This document shows positions 41,229 to 50,392 of a stretch of DNA of 52,088 bases, piece after piece. The stretch is from Desulfatibacillum sp. (GTDB lineage Bacteria; Desulfobacterota; Desulfobacteria; Desulfobacterales; SpSt-501), in assembly GCA_020725555.1 (NCBI GenBank), contig DYEU01000035.1, forward strand, positions 1 through 52,088, read 5' to 3'. A program made the translations under genes and the position numbers. The notes under the pieces were generated by a model. It was not told the origin of the DNA. It ran no database searches and saw only the letters and a list, made by a program, of their open reading frames with translations. How positions within the stretch are numbered: position 1 is the first letter of the stretch; each line of letters opens with the position of its first letter.

Positions 41229-42484
41229 CTTGCTCTCGGGAAGGGACGGCTGAGCGGAATCCCGCAGTTGCGAACAGAAATGAGCATCAGCGCCGCGACG
41301 GCGATTTCCGAGATCAGGACGGCGATCGCCGCACCGACTCCTCCCCAGACAACGACCAGGGGGACGATGAGGACAACATTCAAGATCCCGGCCCCGATCA
41401 GGTTTCTGCTGTAAATGCGGTGATGGCCGAAGGTGAGCAGGGTCTGAATACCGAACACGTTGCTGATTGAAATCACAAAAGGCAGAAAGGCCATAAATCT
41501 GAATATGACGGCGGAGGGTGCAAAGCCCTGGCCGAAGAGGATGCCGACGATCCTCCCGGAGCCGGCGAACAACAGGGCGGAGACCAGAAAGGATCCGCTG
41601 CAAAAGAACCAAAAGAGCCTGGATAGGAACAACGCGGCCTGCGCGGGAGCATGAAGCACCATGTGGCTGATGTGGGGGTACACCGACTGGGATATGGGGG
41701 ACAAAAGGTTTAAAACGGCGCGTATCAATTTCTCGGCGGCGCTGAAAAATCCCACTTCCGTGGGGTTGGTCAAAAGGCCTACGATGAAGGTGTTGCTGTT
41801 CGTGTACAGGCTGACGGCTGCCGTTGAAAAGAAAACGTCCCTCCCTTCTCTCAGGACGGATTTCACGGCATCCATTGGCGGCCATCTGAGGCCCAGCCGG
41901 GTGGCCGCCGGAGCTAATATGAAGGCGGCCAGCCCCGAGGCCATCATGCCTGCAGACTGAATTCCGGCCGCCCAGAGGAAATCGTCCGGGCCCTGCACCG
42001 TCAAGAACAGCGCGGCAACCGTGGCGAGCTTGAAAACCAACGTCACGATCGCGATATAGCGCATCTTTTCAATGCCCTGGAAATACCACTGCGGGAACAG
42101 CACATGGCCCGCCACGGAGCCGAAAACCACAAGGTGGAGACGCCATTCCGACTGGAAGAACGGCACGGTTACGATGAAAAGGAGGAGGACCCCCGCGCTC
42201 AGAAGAAGAAGTCCCCCCTTGGCGACCATCACCGAGCAAAACAGGAGAGACAATTTCTCCCGATCGTCACGAAGGGTGGATGAAATTCGGGTGGCGCTCA
42301 GGTTGAACCCATAATCGGTCAGAAGAATGAAATAATTGACGAAAGCCTGGGAGAAGGAAATCAAGCCAAAATTTTCCGGCCCTAAGACCCTTACCAAAAA
42401 AGGCACGATGAGCAGATGGAGGAGATGACTGGCCCCCTGGACGATCGAAAGGGACAGAAAGCTTTCAACAATACGCCGTTTCAT
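41225..42484 (-). CDS. wzx: Polysaccharide flippase, Wzx/RfbX family
   Basis: 419 residues, almost entirely hydrophobic with about 12-14 helices. It begins VESFLSLSIVQGASHLLHLL and contains GPENFGLISFSQAFVNYF and TNSNTFIVGLLTNPTEVGFF, typical of O-antigen translocases of the MATE/MVF superfamily. It would flip lipid-linked oligosaccharide across the inner membrane. The ATG at 42484 was chosen over a directly preceding TTG. No Wzy polymerase is recognisable in the window. AT-richer than surrounding housekeeping genes. Confidence 0.88.
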   Translation of the reverse strand: MKRRIVESFLSLSIVQGASHLLHLLIVPFLVRVLGPENFGLISFSQAFVNYFILLTDYGFNLSATRISSTLRDDREKLSLLFCSVMVAKGGLLLLSAGVLLLFIVTVPFFQSEWRLHLVVFGSVAGHVLFPQWYFQGIEKMRYIAIVTLVFKLATVAALFLTVQGPDDFLWAAGIQSAGMMASGLAAFILAPAATRLGLRWPPMDAVKSVLREGRDVFFSTAAVSLYTNSNTFIVGLLTNPTEVGFFSAAEKLIRAVLNLLSPISQSVYPHISHMVLHAPAQAALFLSRLFWFFCSGSFLVSALLFAGSGRIVGILFGQGFAPSAVIFRFMAFLPFVISISNVFGIQTLLTFGHHRIYSRNLIGAGILNVVLIVPLVVVWGGVGAAIAVLISEIAVAALMLISVRNCGIPLSRPFPRAR

Positions 42485-42618
42485 CAAAAGGTTTGACCGG
42501 CAGGGAGTGATTGTGACATGTTGGACGCCGTCGCTTTTTGTAATTTTCGCCCGTCGCCTGTCCGGGGGGCGGGTGAGGGACGGCTATGGATTGACAGGCC
42601 GATCGCCACCGGATTTTT

Positions 42619-42661
42619 TTACTGCTCTTTAGTAATATGTATTTAGCTCTTATTTACTAAA
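42619..42661. repeat. Repeated TTTACT/AGTAA inverted elements in a 390-base divergent intergenic region
   Basis: Within the AT-rich gap 42485-42874 three related elements occur: TTACT (42619-42623), TTTAGTAA (42628-42635) and TTACTAAA (42654-42661). The middle one can pair with either flank (5-bp and 8-bp arms). This could be an operator array or alternative hairpins for the divergent flippase and inositol synthase genes. The remainder of the gap has a candidate promoter (42735-42763) and nothing else I recognise. Confidence 0.55.
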
Positions 42662-42734
42662 TTGCAAGCACCCATGGCGCTTCCCATAAAACCAATTCCC
42701 ACCCCATCATCAGCAGCTTCGCGACAGGGATTAC

Positions 42735-42763
42735 TTGACAGCCATGACGTGATTGATTACAAA
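42735..42763 (+). promoter_or_regulatory. Candidate sigma-70 promoter of the inositol-phosphate synthase gene
   Basis: TTGACA (42735-42740), 17 bases, TACAAA (42758-42763, 4 of 6). It leaves a leader of about 105 bases before the TTG start at 42875. Confidence 0.5.
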
Positions 42764-42874
42764 GCCCGCCTGATTTCACAGTGATTCGGAACTACACCCA
42801 AGACGTTCATTCAGACATCGCGCGGCGGTCTTTCTTGTGTCGGATTTGAACCCTTCAACGAAGAGAGGACGTCC

Positions 42875-44191
42875 TTGCCGACCACATACGAAATAAAAGT
42901 CGCCGACGGTACCCTCGGCATCCTCATCCCCGGCATGGGGGCCGTGGCGACGACCTTCATCGCCGGCGTACTTGCCGTGCGCAAAGGCCTTGCGCGGCCG
43001 ATCGGCTCGCTCACCCAGATGGGGACCATCCGCCTGGGCAAGCGCACCGAGAAGCGCGTGCCGATGATCAAGGACTTCGTCCCGCTTGCGGGACTCGAGC
43101 AGCTCGAGTTCGCCGGTTGGGACATTTTCCCGGATTCCGCCTACGAGGCCGCCGTCAAGGCGCGGGTTCTCGAACGCGGGCTTCTCGATGCCCTCAAGGA
43201 CGAGCTCGAGGCGGTCCGCCCCATGAAGGCCGTCTTCGAGCGGCGCTACGTCAAGCGCCTGGACGGGCCCCACCGCAAGCAGGGGAAAAGCTGGATGGAC
43301 CTCGCCGATCAGCTGCGCGAGGACATCCGCACGTTCCGCCAGACCCGGAAACTCGACCGGCTGGTCATGGTCTGGTGCGGCAGCACCGAGATCTACATCG
43401 AGCCCGGCCCGGTTCATCAGGATCTGAAATCCTTCGAAAAGGGGCTGGTTATAAACGACTCCGCCATCTCTCCTAGCATGATCTATGCCTATGCCGCCCT
43501 TCAGGAAGGGGTTCCCTACGCGAACGGCGCCCCGAACCTGACGGTCGACATCCCCGCGCTCCAGGAACTCGCCAAGAAAAAGAAGGTGCCGATCGCCGGC
43601 AAGGACCTCAAGACCGGCCAGACCCTCATGAAGACGATCCTCGCCCCGGGTCTGAAGGCGCGCATGCTTGGCTTAAGGGGTTGGTTTTCAAGCAATATCC
43701 TCGGCAACCGGGACGGCGAGGTGCTCGATGACCCCGACTCGTTCAAATCCAAGGAAGTGAGCAAGCTCGGCGTACTCGACTACATTCTCCAGCCCGATCT
43801 CTACCCCGACCTCTACAAGGACTTCTACCACAAGGTCCGCATTCACTACTACCCGCCGCGCGGGGACGACAAGGAAGGCTGGGACAACATCGACATCTTC
43901 GGCTGGCTCGGCTACCCGATGCAGATCAAGGTCGATTTCCTCTGCCGCGACAGCATCCTCGCCGCCCCGCTGGTCCTCGACATCGCCCTGTTTCTCGATC
44001 TCGCCGCCCGGGCCGGGATGAGCGGCATCCAGGAGTGGCTCTCCTTTTACTTCAAAAGCCCGATGGTGGCGCCGGGCCTCTATCCCGAGCACGACCTCTT
44101 CATCCAACTGAAAAAACTGAAAAACACCCTCCGTCACCTCAAAGGCGAGGAACTCATCACCCATCTCGGCCTGGAATACTACGACGAATAG
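42875..44191 (+). CDS. ino1: myo-Inositol-1-phosphate synthase
   Basis: 438 residues of the inositol-3-phosphate synthase family, which turns glucose 6-phosphate into myo-inositol phosphate with bound NAD. The N-terminal Rossmann turn is LGILIPGMGAVATTF. LVMVWCGSTEI, INDSAISPSMIYAYAAL, AGKDLKTGQTLMKT, NILGNRDGEVLDDPDSF and VDFLCRDSILAAPLVLDIAL cover the substrate site and tetramer core. TTG start with GAGAGGAC close upstream. Such synthases are uncommon in Gram-negative bacteria and point to an inositol lipid or solute. A large fusion glycosyltransferase follows 19 bases later. Confidence 0.92.
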   Translation: MPTTYEIKVADGTLGILIPGMGAVATTFIAGVLAVRKGLARPIGSLTQMGTIRLGKRTEKRVPMIKDFVPLAGLEQLEFAGWDIFPDSAYEAAVKARVLERGLLDALKDELEAVRPMKAVFERRYVKRLDGPHRKQGKSWMDLADQLREDIRTFRQTRKLDRLVMVWCGSTEIYIEPGPVHQDLKSFEKGLVINDSAISPSMIYAYAALQEGVPYANGAPNLTVDIPALQELAKKKKVPIAGKDLKTGQTLMKTILAPGLKARMLGLRGWFSSNILGNRDGEVLDDPDSFKSKEVSKLGVLDYILQPDLYPDLYKDFYHKVRIHYYPPRGDDKEGWDNIDIFGWLGYPMQIKVDFLCRDSILAAPLVLDIALFLDLAARAGMSGIQEWLSFYFKSPMVAPGLYPEHDLFIQLKKLKNTLRHLKGEELITHLGLEYYDE

Positions 44192-44210
44192 CGAGTCGGG
44201 CTCGCGACCC

Positions 44211-46244
44211 GTGAGGCTTCCCTCATCCCCCGCCGGCCCGGCCGGGGCCTCCCGCCGGTGGCGACCCGGTTCGTTCTCCCTCCTTGCAGCCGGCTGGTTT
44301 GCGGCCATGGCCGCTCTGGCGGTCACGGGGCCCGTCGGCCGCCAGCCCCTTCTCTCCATGATCCTCTTCGGGGCGGCCTTTCTCCTCATGGCCGGGATGA
44401 CCCGGAGCTTCCCCGCGAAGATGACGCCCCGGATGGGATTCGGGCTCGTGCTGGCCCTCGGGCTCGCAGCGCGGCTCATGTTCCTTGCCTACCCTCCGGC
44501 AAACGACCTCTACCGCTACATCTGGGAGGGCGCCGTGCAGGCCGCGGGGTTCAACCCCTACCTGTACGCCCCCGACCACCCCGCGCTCGCCGGCCTGGCC
44601 TCGGGCGAGCTTGCCGCAATCCACCCGCGGATCAACCACCCCTCTTTTCCCGCCATTTACGGGCCGGCAGGCGAGCTTCTGTTTCGCCTGCTCGCCCGGA
44701 TTTCGCCTTCGGTCTGGGTCTTCAAGGGGGCCATGCTCGCCTTCGAGGCCGGGACCCTCGTCTTTCTCGGCCTGCTTTTGAAGAAGAAAAGCCTTGATCC
44801 GGCGCGGCTTCTTCTTTACGCGGCAAACCCCTTGGCGATCCTTTTCCTGGCAGGCGAGGGGCATATCGACGCCTTCCAGGTCTTTCTATTGACGGCGGCC
44901 GTCTATTTTCTGGCGGTCGGCCGCGAAGGAAGAGGCTCTCTTTTCCTGGGTGCCGCCTGCCTGGTGAAATACCTTGTCGCGGTCACTCTCCCGTTCTGGC
45001 TTTTCCGGGGCCAAGGCTCCTGGCGGAGGCTTCTCTTGGTCCTTCCCTGTGTGACCTTCCTGCCGTTTGTTCTCGAAGGGGGAGGGGTCGCGGGTTCGCT
45101 TTCCGTCTTCGCCCTGAAGATGCACTACAACGACGGTCTGATGGAACTTCTGCGCGAAATGTTCGGCGAGGGCGCGCTGACGGCTGCGGTCGTCATCCTG
45201 ATCGGCGGGTTTTTCTGGGTCTGGCTTGTCACCGACGATCCCCTGCGGGGGGGCTATCTCGCGATCGGGCTTCTCCTTTTGCTTCTGCCCACGCTTCACC
45301 CGTGGTATCTCGCCCTCATCGCTCCTTTTCTTTGCCTTTTCCCCCATCCCGCCTGGGTCTATCTCCAAGCGGCGATGCTCTTCACCTTCCCGGTCTTTGG
45401 ACTGGAGTATCATGCAGGCGTCTTCCGGGAAGTCCCGTGGATGAAGCCCCTGGAATACCTCCCCTTTTTTGCCCTTCTCGGCATCGGGCTCTTCCGGCGA
45501 GGGCCGTTGGGGTTCGCCGATGAGCGTTTCCCGCCGGTGCGCACGGTCACGGCCCTCGTTCCGGCCCTGAACGAGGAGCCCACGATCGGCCGCACCCTCC
45601 GGCGGCTCGCGTCCATGGGCCGCGTGCAAGAGATCCGGGTGGCGGACGGCGGCTCGATCGATGCGACTGCGGCGATCGCCCGGGATGCCGGGGCCGCGGT
45701 GGTGTCGGCCCCGCCGGGGAGGGGAGGGCAGATCGCCGCCGCCGCTTCGGGTGCGACCGGTGATGTGCTCTGGGTGGTGCACGCCGACAGCGTCCCGCTG
45801 CCGGATGCCGCGGAGAGGATTCTTCGCGCGCTCAACGAAAACCCGCAAGCGGCAGGCGGGGCGTTCGGCATGGCCTTCGAGGGCTCTATCCCGACCGCGC
45901 GGCTGATCGCCCGCCTGAACAATGCGCGGGCGTTCCTCACCGGCATCTCCTTCGGCGATCAGGGACAGTTCGTGCGCCGCGCGGCGCTCGAGCGTCTCGG
46001 GGGGCTTCCCGATCTGCGATTGATGGAGGATGTCGAGCTTTCCCTTCGCCTCAAGCGGCTCGGCCGGCCGCTTTATCTCGGCCGCGGGATGGTCGTTTCG
46101 GGCAGGCGCTGGAAGAGGGGAACCGTCTGGGGGAAACTCGGGAAGGTCGTCTTTCTTTTTTTCCGCTTTCTCTTGGAGCGGCGGATCCGGCGCGGGCGGG
46201 TCCCTGACGAGCGCTATTACCGCCTCTACTACCCTGGGAGGTGA
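44211..46244 (+). CDS. Fusion glycosyltransferase: GT-C membrane domain plus TIGR04283-type GT2 domain
   Basis: 677 residues. The first about 430 form a polytopic membrane domain with a DLYRYIWEG acidic loop (Asp and Glu near residue 100) as in GT-C mannosyl- or glucosyltransferases. Residues about 445-670 are a soluble GT2 domain of the TIGR04283 type: ALVPALNEEPTIGRTLRRL, VADGGSIDATAAIA, APPGRGGQIAAAASGATGDV, VVHADSVPLP and FLTGISFGDQGQFVRR. I know these mainly as separate proteins, so the single chain is noteworthy. It starts with GTG 19 bases after ino1 and is probably co-transcribed, suggesting glycosylation of an inositol-based product. Acceptor unknown. Confidence 0.8.
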   Translation: MRLPSSPAGPAGASRRWRPGSFSLLAAGWFAAMAALAVTGPVGRQPLLSMILFGAAFLLMAGMTRSFPAKMTPRMGFGLVLALGLAARLMFLAYPPANDLYRYIWEGAVQAAGFNPYLYAPDHPALAGLASGELAAIHPRINHPSFPAIYGPAGELLFRLLARISPSVWVFKGAMLAFEAGTLVFLGLLLKKKSLDPARLLLYAANPLAILFLAGEGHIDAFQVFLLTAAVYFLAVGREGRGSLFLGAACLVKYLVAVTLPFWLFRGQGSWRRLLLVLPCVTFLPFVLEGGGVAGSLSVFALKMHYNDGLMELLREMFGEGALTAAVVILIGGFFWVWLVTDDPLRGGYLAIGLLLLLLPTLHPWYLALIAPFLCLFPHPAWVYLQAAMLFTFPVFGLEYHAGVFREVPWMKPLEYLPFFALLGIGLFRRGPLGFADERFPPVRTVTALVPALNEEPTIGRTLRRLASMGRVQEIRVADGGSIDATAAIARDAGAAVVSAPPGRGGQIAAAASGATGDVLWVVHADSVPLPDAAERILRALNENPQAAGGAFGMAFEGSIPTARLIARLNNARAFLTGISFGDQGQFVRRAALERLGGLPDLRLMEDVELSLRLKRLGRPLYLGRGMVVSGRRWKRGTVWGKLGKVVFLFFRFLLERRIRRGRVPDERYYRLYYPGR

Positions 46245-46253
46245 GAGGAGAGA

Positions 46254-46793
46254 TCACCACACCGCTTCATAGCCGTCGGGTGCGAGGTTCCACTTGGGCC
46301 CGTAGACATGGATGCGGCGGCTTGGCCCCTCGCGGTCCACGAGGGGTCCGCCCGCGTGCACCCAACCGAGAAGCCCCCCCTGGAGATTGAAGAGGCGGAT
46401 CCCCTTGCGCGCAAGGCGCTCGGCGAGTTTGCCGCTGCGGTAGCTGATAGTACAGTAGCCGATGAGGATTTTATTGTTATATAATTGATATAATTTTAAA
46501 AAATCTTCTTCCGAAATCGCCCCGGGAAGCATCGAAACCGCTTGCTCCCGCTTCTCGCGCACATCGATGAAGAGCGCCTTGCCTTCCCGGTAAAGACGAA
46601 TCGCCTCCTCGGGGGTGATGTCTTCGACCTGGGAAAAATCCCTCTTGTAGCCCCGGTAAAGCTCCTCGACCCTCTTTTTTTTCTCCGCGTCACTCATGGC
46701 GCCGCCGCCCCGCGCAGGTGTCGTCCAGCCCGCCGACCCGGCGAAAAAGGCAAGCAAAAGAGCTGCCACGCACAACCCGATGCGGGGAGACAT
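46254..46793 (-). CDS. Secreted rhodanese-domain protein
   Basis: 179 residues. A signal peptide (about 1-25, GLCVAALLLAFFAGSAGW) precedes a single rhodanese domain beginning DITPEEAIRLYREGKALFIDVR, with the active loop CTISYRS (Cys followed by Arg-Ser). It should act in the periplasm in sulfur transfer or redox sensing. The codons just before the catalytic Cys (forward bases about 46468-46505) are strikingly AT-rich, with three TTA leucines in six codons, unlike the rest of the gene. ATG 46793 has AAAAGG about eight bases before it. Convergent with the fusion glycosyltransferase gene, nine bases apart. Confidence 0.82.
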   Translation of the reverse strand: MSPRIGLCVAALLLAFFAGSAGWTTPARGGGAMSDAEKKKRVEELYRGYKRDFSQVEDITPEEAIRLYREGKALFIDVREKREQAVSMLPGAISEEDFLKLYQLYNNKILIGYCTISYRSGKLAERLARKGIRLFNLQGGLLGWVHAGGPLVDREGPSRRIHVYGPKWNLAPDGYEAVW

Positions 46794-46817
46794 GTCAGGG
46801 CCTTTTCTCAATTCCGC

Positions 46818-47291
46818 TCACGCCACGGCGACGGCGGGCGGCATGAGCGCGGAGAGGGCCCGCAAGGCCAGGCGGTAGCCCTCGGCGCCCAGGCCGGTGA
46901 TCTGGCCCGTCGTCACCGCCGCGGTCAGGGACTCGCGGCGGAACGCCTCGCGCCGGTGGATGTTGGAAAGATGGACCTCGATCACGGGGATCGCAAGCAG
47001 GGCGAGGGCGTCGCGGATCGCAACCGAGGTGTGGGTGTAGGCGGCGGGGTTGATGATGAGGCCGTCGGCCGCCTCGCGGGCCTGCTGGATCCTGTCGACG
47101 ATCGCCCCCTCGTGGTTTGACTGGAAGGCCGCCACGGCGATGCCGAGTTCCTCCCCCAGCGCGACCAGCGAGGCGTTGATTTCCTCGAGGCTTTCCCGGC
47201 CGTAGATCTGCGGCTCCCTTTTCCCGAGGAGATTGAGGTTGGGGCCGTGGATCACGAACACGCGGCGAACCATGCGCTCATCGGGGTTCAT
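46818..47291 (-). CDS. aroQ: 3-Dehydroquinate dehydratase, type II
   Basis: 157 residues, normal for the dodecameric type II enzyme of the shikimate pathway. Motifs: [20 protein letters not shown] with the catalytic Tyr, [30 protein letters not shown] (Asn and His), and [14 protein letters not shown]. The ATG overlaps the rpe stop (ATGA). A start at the internal ATG giving [10 protein letters not shown] is also possible. Last gene of the ribF-def-fmt-rsmB-rpe-aroQ run; the rhodanese gene follows after 24 bases. Confidence 0.94.
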   Translation of the reverse strand: MNPDERMVRRVFVIHGPNLNLLGKREPQIYGRESLEEINASLVALGEELGIAVAAFQSNHEGAIVDRIQQAREAADGLIINPAAYTHTSVAIRDALALLAIPVIEVHLSNIHRREAFRRESLTAAVTTGQITGLGAEGYRLALRALSALMPPAVAVA

Positions 47292-47959
47292 GCCCTCGTT
47301 TCTCCTTCCCGCAGGCCGTTGCGCAGCGCGGCGATGGCCGCGCGGTAGTCCCCTTTGCCGAAGATCGCCGAGCCGGCGACGAAGATCTCGGCCCCGGCGC
47401 GCCCGATCGCCGCGATCGTCTCCGGCGCGACCCCCCCGTCCACCTCGATCCGGCAGGGCAGGCCGCGCTCGTCGATCATGGCGCGCAGCCGGCGGATCCG
47501 CTCGAGGGCGCTGGGGATGAAGGCCTGGCCCCCGAAGCCGGGGTTCACGCTCATGACCAAAACGAGATCGACGAGGTCCAGAACCCAGCTCACGGCCTCG
47601 ATGGGGGTCGCCGGGTTGAGGACGACCCCGGGCCGGGCGCCGTGGTCGCGGATGAGGCAGAGCGTGCGGTGCAGATGCGGGCAGGCTTCCACGTGCACGG
47701 AGAGCACATCGGCCCCGGCCCTGGCGAAATCGGGGACGAAGCGGTCGGGGTCGCGGATCATGAGATGGACGTCCAGCGGGAGCCTTGTGCTTCGGCGCGC
47801 GGCCTCGACGAGGATCGGGCCGAAGGTGAGGTTGGGCACAAAGCAGCCGTCCATCACGTCGGCGTGGATCCAGTCGGCGCCGGCCTCTTCGACGGCGCGG
47901 ATTTCCTCGGCAAGACGCGAGAAATCGGCGGAAAGGATCGAGGGAGCGATGAGTTTCAT
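47288..47959 (-). CDS. rpe: Ribulose-phosphate 3-epimerase
   Basis: 223-residue TIM barrel interconverting ribulose 5-phosphate and xylulose 5-phosphate. Motifs: [34 protein letters not shown] (metal ligands His and Asp), [19 protein letters not shown] and [10 protein letters not shown]. The ATG at 47959 begins MKLIAPSIL; longer in-frame sequence upstream is not family-like. It sits 40 bases after rsmB, a common pairing in this housekeeping cluster. Confidence 0.95.
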   Translation of the reverse strand: MKLIAPSILSADFSRLAEEIRAVEEAGADWIHADVMDGCFVPNLTFGPILVEAARRSTRLPLDVHLMIRDPDRFVPDFARAGADVLSVHVEACPHLHRTLCLIRDHGARPGVVLNPATPIEAVSWVLDLVDLVLVMSVNPGFGGQAFIPSALERIRRLRAMIDERGLPCRIEVDGGVAPETIAAIGRAGAEIFVAGSAIFGKGDYRAAIAALRNGLREGETRA

Positions 47960-47999
47960 GGACGCCCTTTTGCGTGTGGGGAGTGTGGCGCAGCCGGCC

Positions 48000-49427
48000 T
48001 CAGCCCTTGCGCCGCAGGCGGGCCGCAAAGAAGCCATCCATATACTGCAGCCCGGGCCAGGTTTGCAAGAAACCGCTCCCCTCCAGGAGGGCGCGGATTT
48101 CCCCGGGGACATCTTCGGTATGGGGGTCGAGCTCGAAGCGGTCATCGGCGCGGAGAAAGCCTTCGATCACCTCGATGCCCTCCTCGGGCTCGGGCGAGCA
48201 GACCGCGTAGACGACGACCCCGCCCGCTGAAACGAGCTGCGCCGCGGCGGAAAGAAGCGCGCGCTGGGTCGCCTGCCGGCGCGGGAAGCCCCCCTCGTCG
48301 ACCGACCAGCGGATGTCCGGGTTGCGGCGGATCGTCCCCAGCCCGGAGCAGGGGGCGTCGAGCAGGACGCGCTGGAAGGGGCCTCCCAGGGCTTCGGCCG
48401 GAAGCTCAAGGAGATCGGCGGCATGGCAGGAGACGATGCGGACACCCAGCCGCTCCATCTCCCGGGACAAGCGGCCCAGCCGTTTTTCGCTCTTGTCGAC
48501 TGCGACCAGCTCGCCCGCGTTTCCCATGAGCTGGGCGATGTGGCCGGTTTTCCCGCCGCGTCCCGCGCACAGGTCGAGCACGCGCTCCCCGGCGCGCGGG
48601 GCAAGGAGGGCGCCGACCATCTGGGAGGCCTCGTCCTGCACCTGGAAGAGGCCCTCGCGGAAAGCCGCCGTCTCGGCGATTCGCGGCCGAAGCCCGCGCA
48701 CGTGAAGGCCGACCGGCGAGATGCGCGTTGGGAGGACCTCCTCGGCATCCGGCCTCAGGCGGGCGATCAGCCCGTCGCGGTCGATCTTCAGGGTGTTCGC
48801 GCGGAGCGCAAGCGACGGGATCTCGTTGACCGCCGCGGCGAGAGCGGCCGCTTTCGTCTCACTCCAGCGTGCGACCCAGCGGCGGGAAAGCCAAAACGGC
48901 AGCCCGCCTTCGGCCGCAAGGCGCGCTGCGGGATCGCCCGGGGCGGCGTCGGGCCCGGTGTCCGCCTGCGATGCCTTGCGCAGCACGGCGTTCACGAAGG
49001 AGGCGACCCAGGGAGAGAGCTCCTTCGCCGCTTCGACCGCCGCATGGACCGCGGCCGAGGCGGGCACCCGGTCGAGAAACAGCACCTGGAAGAGGGCCGC
49101 GCGCAGCAGGGCGCGAACCGGCGGGTCGAGCGCGGCGAGCGGCCGGTTCGCGGCCCGGCCGATCAGGGAGTCGATCCGCGCCCGGCGTCTCAGGGCGCCG
49201 AAGACAACGGCCTGGAAGAGATCGCGGTCGCGCCGGTCGGCGAGGATCGGGCGTTCTTCAAGCTCCTCGAGGATCCGGTCGAGGTTCTTCCGGCGCTCTT
49301 CGAGCTCGCAGAGCACCCAGGCGGCGAGGCGCCGCGGGTCCGCCGCCGCGCGCCAGGCGGCCGGGGCGCGGCGGGGCGGTTTTTTCGCTCCGGGCCTTCC
49401 GGGTCGCGGTTTGTCCGGGGGGGGCAT
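48000..49427 (-). CDS. rsmB: 16S rRNA (cytosine-967-C5)-methyltransferase
   Basis: 475 residues. A basic Pro/Arg tail (1-30) is followed by a NusB-like RNA-binding domain (about 33-165) and a Rossmann methyltransferase domain (about 260-475). That domain has [16 protein letters not shown], the release Cys motif [15 protein letters not shown] and the catalytic Cys motif [10 protein letters not shown]. No ribosome site is clear; I used ATG 49427 rather than the TTG six bases upstream. It follows fmt, the usual order. Confidence 0.93.
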   Translation of the reverse strand: MPPPDKPRPGRPGAKKPPRRAPAAWRAAADPRRLAAWVLCELEERRKNLDRILEELEERPILADRRDRDLFQAVVFGALRRRARIDSLIGRAANRPLAALDPPVRALLRAALFQVLFLDRVPASAAVHAAVEAAKELSPWVASFVNAVLRKASQADTGPDAAPGDPAARLAAEGGLPFWLSRRWVARWSETKAAALAAAVNEIPSLALRANTLKIDRDGLIARLRPDAEEVLPTRISPVGLHVRGLRPRIAETAAFREGLFQVQDEASQMVGALLAPRAGERVLDLCAGRGGKTGHIAQLMGNAGELVAVDKSEKRLGRLSREMERLGVRIVSCHAADLLELPAEALGGPFQRVLLDAPCSGLGTIRRNPDIRWSVDEGGFPRRQATQRALLSAAAQLVSAGGVVVYAVCSPEPEEGIEVIEGFLRADDRFELDPHTEDVPGEIRALLEGSGFLQTWPGLQYMDGFFAARLRRKG

Positions 49428-49450
49428 GGGCAAGCGGCCGTCCGAGGGTC

Positions 49451-50392
49451 TCAGCCCAGAACGTCACCGGCCGCGATGCGGCAGCCGTGCAGAAACTCGG
49501 TGACCGTGAGGCGGCTTCCGGAGGCGTTCTGCAGCTCAAGGAGGGAAAGGGCCCCTTCGCCGCAGGCGACCACGAGGCGGTCGTTTTCGGCCTCGAGCAC
49601 GGTCCCGGGGCTCGCCTTCCCGGCGGCGCGGCCTTCGACCGGTCTGGCGCGGAAAACCTTGATGCGGTTGTTGCGCCAGTAGGTGTAGGCCCCGGGCCAG
49701 GGGGTGACCCCGCGGATGAAGGATTCCAAACGGGCGGCCGGTTTTTGCCAGTCGATCAGGCCGTCGGTTTTCTTGAGGAGCGGGGCGTAGGTCGCCTGGC
49801 TGTCATCCTGCGGGATGGGCCGGATCGTGCCGGATGCGAATCCGGAAAGCGTGCGGGTCAACAGATCGGCCCCTTTGCGGGCGAGCCGGTCGTGGAGCGA
49901 GCCTGCGGTGTCCTCGGCCCCGATCGGCTCTTCCTCCTGGAGCAGGATGTCTCCCGTGTCCAGCCCGCGGTCCATGAGCATCGTGGTCACGCCGGTTGCA
50001 GCCTCGCCGTGGATGACCGCCCACTGGATGGGCGCCGGACCGCGGTAGCGGGGAAGAAGCGAGGCATGCACGTTGATGCAGCCCAGGCGCGGCATGGCGA
50101 GCACCTCTTCGCGCAGGAGGTGCCCGTAGGCGACGACGATGAAGAAATCGGCGGCCTGTTCCCTCAGGCGCTGCAGCACGGCGGCATCCCGCAGGGTGGG
50201 GGGTTGGATGACGGGAATCCCCAGCGCGGCGGCGGCCGTCTTGACCGGGGGCGGGGCGATTTTCCGGCCGCGGCCTTTGGGCCGATCGGGCTGGGTGACG
50301 ACGAGGCGGATGCGGTGGTCGGCGGCGGCGAGGGCGTTCAGGGAAGGGACGGCGAACTCCGGCGTTCCCATGAAGACCACGTCAAACGGCAT
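49451..50392 (-). CDS. fmt: Methionyl-tRNA formyltransferase
   Basis: 313 residues. The formyl-transfer domain (about 1-205) has VFMGTPEFAVPSL and the family signature SLLPRYRGPAPIQWAVIHG with Asn and His upstream (INVHAS). The C-terminal OB-like domain binds initiator tRNA. Its ATG lies inside the last codons of def (11-base overlap), so the deformylase and formyltransferase are translationally coupled. Confidence 0.95.
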   Translation of the reverse strand: MPFDVVFMGTPEFAVPSLNALAAADHRIRLVVTQPDRPKGRGRKIAPPPVKTAAAALGIPVIQPPTLRDAAVLQRLREQAADFFIVVAYGHLLREEVLAMPRLGCINVHASLLPRYRGPAPIQWAVIHGEAATGVTTMLMDRGLDTGDILLQEEEPIGAEDTAGSLHDRLARKGADLLTRTLSGFASGTIRPIPQDDSQATYAPLLKKTDGLIDWQKPAARLESFIRGVTPWPGAYTYWRNNRIKVFRARPVEGRAAGKASPGTVLEAENDRLVVACGEGALSLLELQNASGSRLTVTEFLHGCRIAAGDVLG

